From assembly GCA_964639765.1 (NCBI GenBank), contig CAZXEN010000014.1, positions 1 through 53,029 on the forward strand: DNA of 53,029 bases, read 5' to 3'. Origin of the DNA: Scybalousia_A sp964639765. GTDB taxonomy: Bacteria > Bacteroidota > Bacteroidia > Bacteroidales > P3. Below, in pieces: positions 16,146 to 24,410 of this stretch. Position 1 is the first letter of the stretch. Every line of letters starts with the position of its first letter. A program made the translations under genes and the position numbers. The notes under the pieces were generated by a model. The model saw nothing but the letters and a program-made list of their open reading frames with translations. It ran no database searches and had not been told where the DNA came from.

Positions 16146-16758
16146 GGATTTTTAAGAAATTTGCAATAGGAAAACGCTTTACTTCTTGAGCATCAGGAAA
16201 AAGACTGTCAGGGTCTGCGGCTAAGAGTTCTCGCATTGTGTAATCTATTCTCTTTACCTTGTTAGGAAAAACAAAACTCCATTCAGCAAAGATGATGTCT
16301 TTGTTTTCTGAAGTTTTAAGATTTAAAGCATCACCGCAGATAATGTTTTTCTGTAATAGATATTTGGCGGTAAGAATACATTCCTGCTTTATCTTCTTTT
16401 TGTATAAAGAAGCATAGGTATCTGTGTAAATATCTGAAAGACGTATTCTGCATTCTTCACAGTTATCTTCCAGAATATCTATGCCGTATATAGAAGATAA
16501 AGCATTAAGGGAATAAAACTCCCATTCGGATTGGTGTTTTGCATACTTTTCTGTAACGACTTGCAGTTTCCTTTCCAAGATTTTGACCAAGAAATTGCCG
16601 TTACCACATGCAGGCTCCAAGAAACGAGAATCAATCCTCAAGGTTTCGTCTTTTACCAAGTCAAGCATGGCATTGACCTCTCTTTCATTGGTATAGACTT
16701 CCCCATGTTTTGAGACACGTTCTTTGGATTTTATCTGTACATTCTCCTCATTGCTCAT
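16117..16758 (-). CDS. Methyltransferase-fold protein lacking NPPY
   Basis: 213 residues. It opens SKERVSKHGEVYTNEREVNA, as many adenine methylases do, and has a clean SAM motif FLEPACGNGNF (46-56) followed by YGIDILEDNCEECRIRL. Where motif IV should stand it reads DIIFAEWSFVFPNKVKRIDYT, so the N/D-P-P-Y/F catalytic box is absent. It may be an inactive or partner subunit for the Eco57I-type enzyme with which it overlaps, or it may bind SAM for sensing. From memory, this short protein recurs beside such methylase-helicase pairs, so the split looks ancestral rather than a recent break. First gene of the restriction-modification operon. Confidence 0.75.
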   Translation of the reverse strand: MSNEENVQIKSKERVSKHGEVYTNEREVNAMLDLVKDETLRIDSRFLEPACGNGNFLVKILERKLQVVTEKYAKHQSEWEFYSLNALSSIYGIDILEDNCEECRIRLSDIYTDTYASLYKKKIKQECILTAKYLLQKNIICGDALNLKTSENKDIIFAEWSFVFPNKVKRIDYTMRELLAADPDSLFPDAQEVKRFPIANFLKIHGEYEENRL

Positions 16759-17277
16759 AAAGTGTCTTACTTTTGAGCATTTACTTTCTTATTCCAAGAA
16801 ACAAACGATTTGACCAAGCACCAAAAATGCGGACTTTTTCTTATCCGACACTTCAGGTGCTTGGTCAAACCTATGTAAGAAGATAAAATGTCCGCTTATG
16901 CAAGCAAACATTTGTTTATTATTCTTCTTACGTCTTCTTTAGCGACAAAGCTTTTGAAGTGTTCTTTTTGAATAAATAGCAAACGCTATATTATAATATG
17001 TTAATTTATTTCTCTTTTGCCTTTCTTTTTCTTATAAAATCTGTGTTATAAAATTATTCTGTTAACAAATTCTCAATCTCTGTCTTTAATTTTGGTAGAT
17101 GATTTATAATTATTCCCTCAGATATTATTCAAATCTGTTTTCTTTTCACTGATGACGTCGTTTTTCCCAATTTTTTCTTTCAACTCAATTTATTTTGCAA
17201 AGATATACAAAAAAATGAAAGTAAAAAAAGAATTGTTGTTTTTTCAATAAATTAAGTTTTTTGACGTTTTTTATCTT
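16759..17277. other. Intergenic region between divergent genes
   Basis: 519 bases with no credible ORF. It must hold the promoters of the restriction-modification operon (leftwards) and of the glycosyltransferase operon (rightwards), and contains the inverted repeat at 16809-16869. A TAnnTTTG-like box on the minus strand (TAGGTTTG, 16873-16866) overlaps the right arm of that repeat; no good -33 was found. Beyond it only A/T-rich sequence is seen. Confidence 0.4.
16809..16869. repeat. 14-bp perfect inverted repeat upstream of the RM operon
   Basis: TTTGACCAAGCACC at 16809-16822 and GGTGCTTGGTCAAA at 16856-16869 are exact reverse complements, separated by 33 bases. It lies 51-111 bases upstream of the first methyltransferase gene. 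It could be a controller-protein operator, a leader hairpin or a small insertion remnant. Confidence 0.75.
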
Positions 17278-18411
17278 ATGAAGAAAATAGTTGTTGTTGC
17301 TCCTGCGTATCCTTACAGAGGAGGGCAGGCTTTGGATGAAGCTTATCTGTATCACATCATTACATCTTTGGGAATGGATTATGCTTGTGTGTCATATACT
17401 CTTTTATATCCAAGTATGTTTTTTCCAGGCAAAACGCAATATGATGATTCCAAGGTGATACCTTTTGAGCATAATGACAAAATACACAGGGTGATATCTT
17501 CTGTAAATCCTTTTACATGGTGGAAAGCCTACAAGAGAATAAAAAAAGAAAATCCTGATATGGTGATATTTCTTTGGTGGATGTTCTTCTTTGCACCTTG
17601 TCTGTGGAGTATTGCCCGATTGTTACGCATTGGAGCAAAAAAGACCAAATTGTTCTTTCTTGTGGATAATTATATTTCACATGAGAATCATATATGGGAG
17701 AGAGTGTTTGTGAAAACAGCATTAAGGACTGCACACTCCTTTATTGCACCTTCGCAGTTCATAGCAAAGGAAATACAAAAGGACTTTCCAGACAAAGAAA
17801 TCTGCATAACCACTCTTTCAATCTATGATTGCTACAACCTGAACCGCTATAACAAAACCTCTGCACGGGAGTTTCTGAACATAACATCAAAAGAAGTCAT
17901 ATTGTTCTTTGGATTGATTAGACCATACAAAGGATTGATGAAACTTATAGATGCATTTCCACAGATAAAACAGGAAAGGAAGGACATAAAACTTCTTATT
18001 GTAGGGGAGTGTTATGGTGATATAAACGAATATGCCGACAGAATAAAATCATTGGGTTTGGAAAACGATGTAATACTTGTCAATAAATTTGTGGCAAACG
18101 AAGATATTGAGCCTTATTTTGTAGCAAGCGATGCAGTTGTTTTACCATACGAGTCTGCTACTCAAAGTGGAATAGTTATGACAGCATACGCTTTCAGAAA
18201 ACCTGTGGTTGTTACGGATGTAGGAGGAATAAAAGAAGAAGTGCTGCAAGGAAAAACAGGAATAGTCATAAGTTCCAACAGCAAAGAAAATATCCTTCAA
18301 GGAGTAAGTACTGTTCTTGACAATGCAGAAGCAGAAGACTATTCACAGAACATAGAAAATTTCCTTGATACATTCGGAAATCAGAAACTTAAAGAGTTTT
18401 TATCAAAATAA
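17278..18411 (+). CDS. GT4-family glycosyltransferase
   Basis: 377 residues in two Rossmann-like halves (GT-B fold). The C-terminal half shows the GT4 pattern: VILFFGLIRPYKGLMKLIDAF near 205, LLIVGECYGD near 240, and the donor-binding block SDAVVLPYESATQSGIVMTA near 290 with E-x7-E spacing altered to ESATQSG, then PVVVTDVGG. N-terminal IVVVAPAYPYRGGQALDEAY is the acceptor side. It transfers a sugar from a nucleotide donor; substrate unknown. No signal peptide; the WWMFFFAPCLWSIARLL stretch near residue 100 suggests membrane association. First gene of a four-gene run that ends with a phosphosugar initiating transferase, suggesting exopolysaccharide or LPS-type glycan synthesis. Confidence 0.85.
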   Translation: MKKIVVVAPAYPYRGGQALDEAYLYHIITSLGMDYACVSYTLLYPSMFFPGKTQYDDSKVIPFEHNDKIHRVISSVNPFTWWKAYKRIKKENPDMVIFLWWMFFFAPCLWSIARLLRIGAKKTKLFFLVDNYISHENHIWERVFVKTALRTAHSFIAPSQFIAKEIQKDFPDKEICITTLSIYDCYNLNRYNKTSAREFLNITSKEVILFFGLIRPYKGLMKLIDAFPQIKQERKDIKLLIVGECYGDINEYADRIKSLGLENDVILVNKFVANEDIEPYFVASDAVVLPYESATQSGIVMTAYAFRKPVVVTDVGGIKEEVLQGKTGIVISSNSKENILQGVSTVLDNAEAEDYSQNIENFLDTFGNQKLKEFLSK

Positions 18412-18458
18412 AGACGAAGATATTGCGTTATACATACAATAATACAGTAGGCGAAAAG

Positions 18459-19730
18459 ATGACGGAGAACTATAAAGCTATAAAACAGTTGATGCAAAAG
18501 AACATTGTGAAGGCAGTAGGTTGTACAGAACCTGTAGCGGTCTCTCTTTGTGTCAGCAAATGTAAGGAAGTCTTGGGAGAAAAATGCAATGATATACAGC
18601 TTCTTCTAAGTAAAAACATAATAAAGAATGCTATGGGAGTAGGTATTCCTGGAACAAATATGATAGGACTTCCAATAGCGGTAAGCCTTGCAGTGGTATG
18701 CGGAGACAGTTCAAAAAAACTGGAAGTACTTTGCAATGCCAAGGAAAACCTGTCTGAAGCAAAACAATGGCTGGCAACACATACCATAGACATAAAGCCA
18801 AAGGATACGGCAGAAAAACTATATATAGAATGTATAGCAAAAGGTGATACTTCCACAGCAAGAGTGATAATAGCAGGAAACCATACCAATTTCATTTATG
18901 TAAGCAAGAACAACGAAACACTTTATGAAAAAGAATGCCATGTCTGTTCTGATGACCAGAAAGATGATGCAGGCAGTATTCTTTCTGCAAAGGTTGTCTA
19001 TGATTATGCTCTGAATGAAGAATTGTCAGAATTGGAATGGATAAAAGATACATATAAACTGAATACTGTTTGCAGTGAAGAAGGACTGACAAATGACTAT
19101 GGACTAAGAATAGGAAAGATTTTGTTGAATGATTATGATAAAAGCATAAAGAGTGAAGTCATTGCCAGAACTTGTGCTGCCTCGGATGCAAGAATGGATG
19201 GTGTCCTGTTGCCTATTTACAGTAATTCCGGAAGTGGAAATCAAGGTATAACATGTACTCTTCCTGTGTATTATTATGCAAAAAAGATGAATGCAACAGA
19301 TGAAAAGCTTACACGGGCTTTAACACTTTCCCATCTTATGTCAATATATATAAAAGGTAAGATAGGAAGACTGTCTGCAATGTGCGGACTTATTAATGCT
19401 TCCATGGGAGTTGCTTCTGCATTGGTTTATCTTCAAAACGGAAGCTTTAATCAGATATGTTACGCTATTCGTAATATGATAAACACAATAACAGGTATAG
19501 TCTGCGATGGAGCAAAGCCTTCCTGTGCGTTAAAAGTCTCTGCCTGTTTGTCTGCTGCCTTTGATTCAGTAAAGTTAGCTATGAACGACGTTGTTGTAGA
19601 TGATACAGACGGTATTGCACAATCGGATATAGATCTTTCCATTGACGGATTGTCAAAAATAGGTAAAGATGCAATGAATGAAACAGATGAAGAGATTCTT
19701 TATATTATGACACATAAAAGGCATAATTGA
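18459..19730 (+). CDS. cyuA: L-cysteine desulfidase / serine dehydratase-like (UPF0597)
   Basis: 423 residues of the UPF0597 (YhaM/CyuA) family, which breaks L-cysteine into pyruvate, ammonia and sulfide using a [4Fe-4S] cluster. Visible hallmarks are VKAVGCTEPVAVSL near residue 20, MGVGIPGTNMIGLPIA near 60, TCAASDARMDG and SGSGNQGI near 250, LSAMCGLINASMG near 310 and GIVCDGAKPSCALKVSA near 350; the Cys residues in these are the likely cluster ligands. ATG at 18459 is preferred over a TTG at 18423. It sits between two glycan genes, an odd place for a catabolic enzyme; the link is unclear. Confidence 0.85.
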   Translation: MTENYKAIKQLMQKNIVKAVGCTEPVAVSLCVSKCKEVLGEKCNDIQLLLSKNIIKNAMGVGIPGTNMIGLPIAVSLAVVCGDSSKKLEVLCNAKENLSEAKQWLATHTIDIKPKDTAEKLYIECIAKGDTSTARVIIAGNHTNFIYVSKNNETLYEKECHVCSDDQKDDAGSILSAKVVYDYALNEELSELEWIKDTYKLNTVCSEEGLTNDYGLRIGKILLNDYDKSIKSEVIARTCAASDARMDGVLLPIYSNSGSGNQGITCTLPVYYYAKKMNATDEKLTRALTLSHLMSIYIKGKIGRLSAMCGLINASMGVASALVYLQNGSFNQICYAIRNMINTITGIVCDGAKPSCALKVSACLSAAFDSVKLAMNDVVVDDTDGIAQSDIDLSIDGLSKIGKDAMNETDEEILYIMTHKRHN

Positions 19731-19842
19731 GGATTGAACGCAAAACAAAAGGATGTTTGTTTAACTGCTGCAACGGCAGACACAACAAAATATCTTTATA
19801 AACGTTAATATAGGACATCAAAACTTAATGGGATTTTACAGA

Positions 19843-20757
19843 ATGAATAAAAAACTTAATATATTATTGCTTTTCGCAAGTTTGTTTTTCTTGTTTTCCT
19901 GCAGTGATTTTGAACAGGAACAGGAGATTCCTGCTTATATAAAATTTGACGGCTTTCGTGTTGTCGCCAATCCAAACTATTCTTATGAACAAGGAGCAGA
20001 TTTTCTCACAAACGAAATAACAGATGTCTGGGTATATGTAGACCAAAAATACATTGGAGTTTATTCTCTTAACAAAAACGGCTCTTCTGTTTATATCCCT
20101 ATCCTGAAAGAAGGAAACCATACCATTGACCTTCAACCCGGAGTAAAATATAATGGTATGGCAGGAACGAGAGACTATTATCGTTTCTATACATACCACA
20201 CACAAAAATATAATCTTAAACAAGGGAAAACCATTGATGTAGGAACAGTGGATGTGATGTATAATTCGGATGCAGAGATTGAATTTACATGTTTCTTTGA
20301 TAATGGTTTGATACCTTTTGAAAATGCTCCTATTACCGGAGTTACAGACCTTGGAGAAAACAACTTTAAACTTATAAACAACGACAGTGTGTTGTTTGGT
20401 AATGCTTTGGCTTTTTATTCTTCTTCGTCCAGCGATGACTATAAGATAATAATGAAAGACAGTGTAGCCAGCACAAACAGAAACGGTATTGTTTTAGAGC
20501 TTGATTATCATTCAAATATTCCTTTTGAAATAGGCATATATGGAAAACAAAGCGGATATACACAATACAGATATATAAGTTGTATGAGGCTTAACGAAAA
20601 CACAGCATGGAAGAAAATGTATATTATTCTTGGAAAAGTATGGTCTCAACTGGGTTATCAGCCTTTTAGAATATATTTTCAGCCATTTAATACCAAAGAT
20701 GTTGCCAATGGTTTTGTTCATATAGATAATATAAAAGTTGTCCACTATCCAGATTAA
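19843..20757 (+). CDS. Hypothetical lipoprotein beside the sugar transferase gene
   Basis: About 304 residues with a lipoprotein signal (MNKKLNILLLFASLFFLFSC, then SDFEQEQEIP) whose Cys would be lipidated by Lgt. No family is recognised with certainty. The body is beta-strand-rich with several aromatic patches (DYYRFYTYHTQKYNLKQG, YRYISCMRLNENTAWKKM) and ends VHIDNIKVVHYPD, a pattern like carbohydrate-binding jelly-roll modules. It is transcribed with the preceding gene and lies 16 bases before the sugar transferase gene, so a role in assembling or anchoring the glycan is plausible but inferred. Confidence 0.7.
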   Translation: MNKKLNILLLFASLFFLFSCSDFEQEQEIPAYIKFDGFRVVANPNYSYEQGADFLTNEITDVWVYVDQKYIGVYSLNKNGSSVYIPILKEGNHTIDLQPGVKYNGMAGTRDYYRFYTYHTQKYNLKQGKTIDVGTVDVMYNSDAEIEFTCFFDNGLIPFENAPITGVTDLGENNFKLINNDSVLFGNALAFYSSSSSDDYKIIMKDSVASTNRNGIVLELDYHSNIPFEIGIYGKQSGYTQYRYISCMRLNENTAWKKMYIILGKVWSQLGYQPFRIYFQPFNTKDVANGFVHIDNIKVVHYPD

Positions 20758-20773
20758 ACTGCACAAGACTATA

Positions 20774-22201
20774 ATGAAGAACAAAAAAATACAAGTGGCT
20801 AAATATGTCGTTGCTGACTTTTTTGCAGCAATGATAGCATGGATACTGTTTTTTATCTTTAGAAAGATTAGCATAGAGAACGATTTGTTTTATGACATAA
20901 ACAAGGTATTCAGCGATGTCAATTTCATAAAAGGAATAATATTCATACCGATATTTTGGTTGATATTGTATTACGCACAAGGCTTTTATCAAAAGATTTA
21001 CCAGCGTTCGAGACTAAAAGACCTGGCACAGACGTTAGTTATCAGCATCATTGGGGTTATAATCATATTCTTTGCATTCCTGTTAGATGATTATATATAC
21101 ACATACAAAAGTTATTATCTGTCTTTTGCTATACTTTTTGCCCTGCATTTTGCTTTTACATACATACCTCGTTTTGTTATTACCACCATAACGGTGCATA
21201 AGGTTCATAAGGGCAAGCTTACTTATCCTACTTTGCTGGTTGTGTCAGATGAAAAGAAAGCTGTCGGAATATGCAACGAAATTCTTTCACAGGCAATCTC
21301 TTCTGGAATGGATTTTATCGGTTATGTGAGCCTTGACGGTCAAGAAAAGCCAACGCTGAACGAGATGAACATCAGTTATCTCGGCTCTGTGGAAGACGTG
21401 GAGCAGATAATAGAGCAGAAAAACATAGAAAAGGTTATCATAGTTCTTGAACAAGAAGACGAAAACAGGATATACGACATAATATTCTCTATCCAGAAAC
21501 CAGAAATAGAGATGTATATGCCTTCAGACAGAAAAGACCTTCTGACAGGAAACATAAAACTGAAGGCAATCTTTTCCGTTCCGTTGGTGAGAATAGCACA
21601 AGAGCAGATGGAACCTTGGGAATTTGTCCTGAAAAGGCTGTTTGACATCGTGGTTGCTTTGATTGCCATGATTATTCTTATACCTATATATACAATAGTA
21701 TCCATTATAATAAAGACAACTTCCAAAGGACCTGTAATATACAAGCAGGAGCGTATAGGAAAGAACGGGAAGCCTTTCTATATGTACAAATTCCGTTCCA
21801 TGTATGCAGATGCTGAAAAGACAGGACCGATGCTTTCTTCCGGAGACGAAGATCCGAGAATTACTCCTTTCGGCCGTTTTATGAGAAAGGTGCGTCTGGA
21901 CGAGACACCTCAGTTTATCCATGTCCTGAAAGGAGAGATGAGCATGGTGGGGCCGAGACCTGAACGCCAGTTCTTTATTGATCAGATAGTAAAGCAGGCT
22001 CCTGAATACAAACTCCTGCATAAGATAAAGCCAGGCATGACTTCTTGGGGACAGGTGAAATTCGGCTATGCTGAAACGGTGGATGAAATGGTAGAAAGGC
22101 TCAAATATGATTTGATATATCTGGAAAATATGTCAATGATAACAGATATCAAGATTCTACTCTATACCTTTATCATTATTCTGCAAGGAAGAGGAAAATA
22201 G
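20774..22201 (+). CDS. Polyprenyl-phosphate sugar-1-phosphate transferase (WbaP/WcaJ type)
   Basis: 475 residues. Four membrane helices in the N-terminal third (to about residue 135), a NAD-like CoA-binding domain (TLLVVSDEKKAVGICNEIL to about 285), and a C-terminal bacterial sugar transferase domain. The last has KRLFDIVVALIAM, GPVIYKQERIGKNGKPF, MYKFRSMYADAE, VRLDETPQF, MSMVGPRPER and KPGMTSWGQV. Such enzymes load the first sugar phosphate onto undecaprenyl phosphate to start capsule, exopolysaccharide or O-antigen. Start at ATG 20774. Its last 15 codons overlap the end of the convergent ABC ATPase gene. Confidence 0.92.
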   Translation: MKNKKIQVAKYVVADFFAAMIAWILFFIFRKISIENDLFYDINKVFSDVNFIKGIIFIPIFWLILYYAQGFYQKIYQRSRLKDLAQTLVISIIGVIIIFFAFLLDDYIYTYKSYYLSFAILFALHFAFTYIPRFVITTITVHKVHKGKLTYPTLLVVSDEKKAVGICNEILSQAISSGMDFIGYVSLDGQEKPTLNEMNISYLGSVEDVEQIIEQKNIEKVIIVLEQEDENRIYDIIFSIQKPEIEMYMPSDRKDLLTGNIKLKAIFSVPLVRIAQEQMEPWEFVLKRLFDIVVALIAMIILIPIYTIVSIIIKTTSKGPVIYKQERIGKNGKPFYMYKFRSMYADAEKTGPMLSSGDEDPRITPFGRFMRKVRLDETPQFIHVLKGEMSMVGPRPERQFFIDQIVKQAPEYKLLHKIKPGMTSWGQVKFGYAETVDEMVERLKYDLIYLENMSMITDIKILLYTFIIILQGRGK

Positions 22202-22966
22202 CAGAAACCTGCTGTTTGAGGGTTCGTCTTCCTTGATTATTTTTGTCCTGACATCAAAGATGGAATGTATGTTTTCTTCCGTAACGACTTCCTTTGTATT
22301 GCCAAAGAATATCTTTTTGCCGTCTTTTATTGCAAGAACCTTTGTGGCATATTGCAGGCATAGGTTCAAATCGTGCAGAATAAGAAATATTGTCTTGTTG
22401 TGTTTTTGATTTATCTCCTTGAGCAAATCCATAATCTCAAACTGATGTTTGATATCTAAGTTTGAAACAGGCTCGTCCAAAAGCATCAGGTCTGCGTTCT
22501 GACACAACGCACGGGCAATCAGCACTCTCTGTTGTTCTCCTCCCGAAAGCAAATGAAAACTCTTGTCCTTCAGGTGCAAGGTGTTGGTGTCTTTCAGGGC
22601 TTGTTCTGTCAAGGCCATGTCTTCCTTGCTGTCTCTCTGCCACAACTTCTGATAGGCCATTCTTCCCATAAGAACTATATCCCAGACCTTGAAACACAAA
22701 TCGTTGTATGAACTTTGGAAGACTATGGACATCTGTTTTGCTATTTCTTCCCTGCTTAGCGTGTTAATGTCTCTTTGTTTTATGAGAATGTTTCCAGAAT
22801 CGGGTCTTACAAGTCTTGCCATGGTCTTCAGAAGAGTTGTCTTTCCGCTTCCGTTTTTGCCTACAAGACACAGAAAATCACCTTCCTCTATCTGAAAACT
22901 GATATCTTGCAATATCTTTTTATCCTTGGTTTCTACGTTTATATGTTCTGCTTTCAGGATTTGCAT
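22157..22966 (-). CDS. Iron/cobalamin-type ABC importer ATPase
   Basis: 269 residues. Walker A is GKNGSGKTT (about 37-45), the signature LLSGGEQQRV lies near 140, and Walker B LMLLDEPVSNLD near 160, with the H-loop in ILHDLNLCL. This is the FecE/BtuD/FhuC group. It powers uptake of ferric siderophore, haem or cobalamin through the permease encoded just upstream (4 bases apart). The last residues (SNSRFLLFSSSLQNNDKGIE) run over the end of the convergent sugar transferase gene and look like an extension compared with typical relatives. Confidence 0.92.
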   Translation of the reverse strand: MQILKAEHINVETKDKKILQDISFQIEEGDFLCLVGKNGSGKTTLLKTMARLVRPDSGNILIKQRDINTLSREEIAKQMSIVFQSSYNDLCFKVWDIVLMGRMAYQKLWQRDSKEDMALTEQALKDTNTLHLKDKSFHLLSGGEQQRVLIARALCQNADLMLLDEPVSNLDIKHQFEIMDLLKEINQKHNKTIFLILHDLNLCLQYATKVLAIKDGKKIFFGNTKEVVTEENIHSIFDVRTKIIKEDEPSNSRFLLFSSSLQNNDKGIE

Positions 22967-22970
22967 AGCC

Positions 22971-23930
22971 TTAGAAATGAAGTTTTTGTTTTGCGTTATA
23001 CAACAGGTAGATAAAGAACGGAGCTCCTACAATGGAAGTTATGGAACCAATAGGCAGTTCATTAGGAGAAGCAAGAGTACGGGCAAGAATATCTGCCAGA
23101 AGCATGAATATTATACCTCCAAAAACAGAATAAGGAAGTATTTTACGGTTGTCTCCTCCTACGATAAGTCTTACAATATGCGGAACAACCAGACCTACAA
23201 ATCCAATCACCCCACAGTAACTTACAACGGCAGAAGTCATAAGAGTGGAAACGACAAGTATGGTTTTCTTGGTTTTCTCAACGTTTATGCCTATGCTTTG
23301 TGCGGATATGTCTCCCAAAAGCAAGGCATTCATTCTTTTTGAGAGCATTCTCAGGACTATATACCCCGTAATGCCAAAGAAAGCCACGACAATGATGTCC
23401 ATATACTTGATTCCAGACAAAGATCCCATAGTCCAGAAATAGATTTTGTGCATATCTTCCCTGTCAATGAACATTATTATGGATATTATTGCTGAAAAAA
23501 GGAAGTTGAAACTTATGCCTGCAAGAATAAGAGTTGTGGTGTGCATACGGTTGCCTACACGTGAGAGGGTCATGATAAGAAATACCGTAGCCAATGCAAA
23601 GGCAAAAGAAACCAAAGGCACTCCTATGACCAAAACATCCAGTCCCAGTATTATGGCAACGGAAGCTCCGAGAGAAGCACCAGAACTTACTCCAAGAATA
23701 TACGGGTCTGACAAAGGATTTCTAAAAACTGCCTGATAGGAAGCACCGCATACAGCAAGAACAGCCCCTGCCACCACGCACATCAGAACTCTCGGCAGAC
23801 GTATGTCATATAATATGTATCTGTCTGCTGAGGTCAGTTCGCTGATGTCCACACTTCCGAAGGCACATGCAAGAAAACATAACACCAGTACAAGTATGCA
23901 GAGAATGATGAAAGAAAAAGTCTTTTTCAC
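22971..23930 (-). CDS. FecCD-family ABC importer permease
   Basis: About 319 residues with roughly nine to ten membrane helices and FecCD/BtuC motifs: DIRLPRVLMCVVAGAVLAVC near 55, FRNPLSDPYILGVSSGASLG near 85, and GFVGLVVPHIVRLIVG near 250 (the ATPase-contact region). Start: the longest frame opens with a GTG at 23996, but a perfect -7 box (TAACTTTG, 23965-23958 on the minus strand) lies inside that extension. The GTG at 23930 (then KKTFSFIILC) is therefore preferred. No binding protein is adjacent; a matching lipoprotein lies at 42.5 kb. Confidence 0.9.
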   Translation of the reverse strand: MKKTFSFIILCILVLVLCFLACAFGSVDISELTSADRYILYDIRLPRVLMCVVAGAVLAVCGASYQAVFRNPLSDPYILGVSSGASLGASVAIILGLDVLVIGVPLVSFAFALATVFLIMTLSRVGNRMHTTTLILAGISFNFLFSAIISIIMFIDREDMHKIYFWTMGSLSGIKYMDIIVVAFFGITGYIVLRMLSKRMNALLLGDISAQSIGINVEKTKKTILVVSTLMTSAVVSYCGVIGFVGLVVPHIVRLIVGGDNRKILPYSVFGGIIFMLLADILARTLASPNELPIGSITSIVGAPFFIYLLYNAKQKLHF

Positions 23931-23957
23931 TTTTTGGATTGTGTTTGTTATTTTTTG

Positions 23958-23965
23958 CAAAGTTA
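23958..23965 (-). promoter_or_regulatory. Promoter -7 box for the importer genes
   Basis: TAACTTTG on the minus strand, 28 bases before the GTG at 23930. No convincing TTG at the -33 distance. It decides the start codon of the permease. Confidence 0.5.
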
Positions 23966-24078
23966 CTATATTTTTTGGAAATGAAAATATTATCACGGAT
24001 TTGCAGGGACAAAACTTTTGTTTTTCATTCCTTAGAATCTCTTTTTATTTTTGCTGAATTTGTTTTTCTTTCCGCTAC

Positions 24079-24236
24079 TTCAAGAGTGAAATTTGCCAAT
24101 CTTGGTTTTTGTGGCAAAAAAAATAGTTTTTTTGCATGAAAAAAATAGTTTTTTTTGGTCAAAAAAATAGTTTTTTTTGGCTTAAAGACTTGAAGTGGCA
24201 AAAATCATAGGAAGATTGGCAACTTTTACCCTTGAA
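24079..24236. repeat. Palindromic element with three 22-bp-spaced A/T units, copy 1
   Basis: Arms at 24079-24103 and 24212-24236 match as inverted repeats at 22 of 25 positions. Between them three units of the form A7-TAG-T7 have their TAG at 24124, 24146 and 24168, exactly 22 bases apart. The core of about 60 bases is identical to that of the copy at 40.6 kb. Confidence 0.85.
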
Positions 24237-24402
24237 TCGGCGGGAAGAAAAACTGTTCTTTTTGTTTTAATTTTTGTTCTGTTTGGGGAAAGTGTAATTT
24301 TTTTTGTCCGCAAAGTACTGAAATTTATATCAAAAAAGAGTTATTAACATTTTTTGTTAAAAACTAAAGAAAGGAAACGGGACCCACCTTATATCTTTTT
24401 TC

Positions 24403-24410
24403 TACTTTTG
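24403..24410 (+). promoter_or_regulatory. Possible nrdD promoter -7 box
   Basis: TACTTTTG, 54 bases before the ATG at 24465; no clear -33 element. It lies within the N-terminal extension of the longest frame (ATG-like start at 24354), arguing against that extension. Confidence 0.4.

Noticed and set aside
18470..18895. 141-codon minus-strand frame inside the cysteine desulfidase gene
   Set aside because: Antisense to the conserved [4Fe-4S] enzyme, with no start signal or homology seen.
24116..24178. CRISPR-like short regular repeats
   Set aside because: Units repeat every 22 bases but the intervening sequence is only a few bases, not unique spacers, and no cas genes are present.
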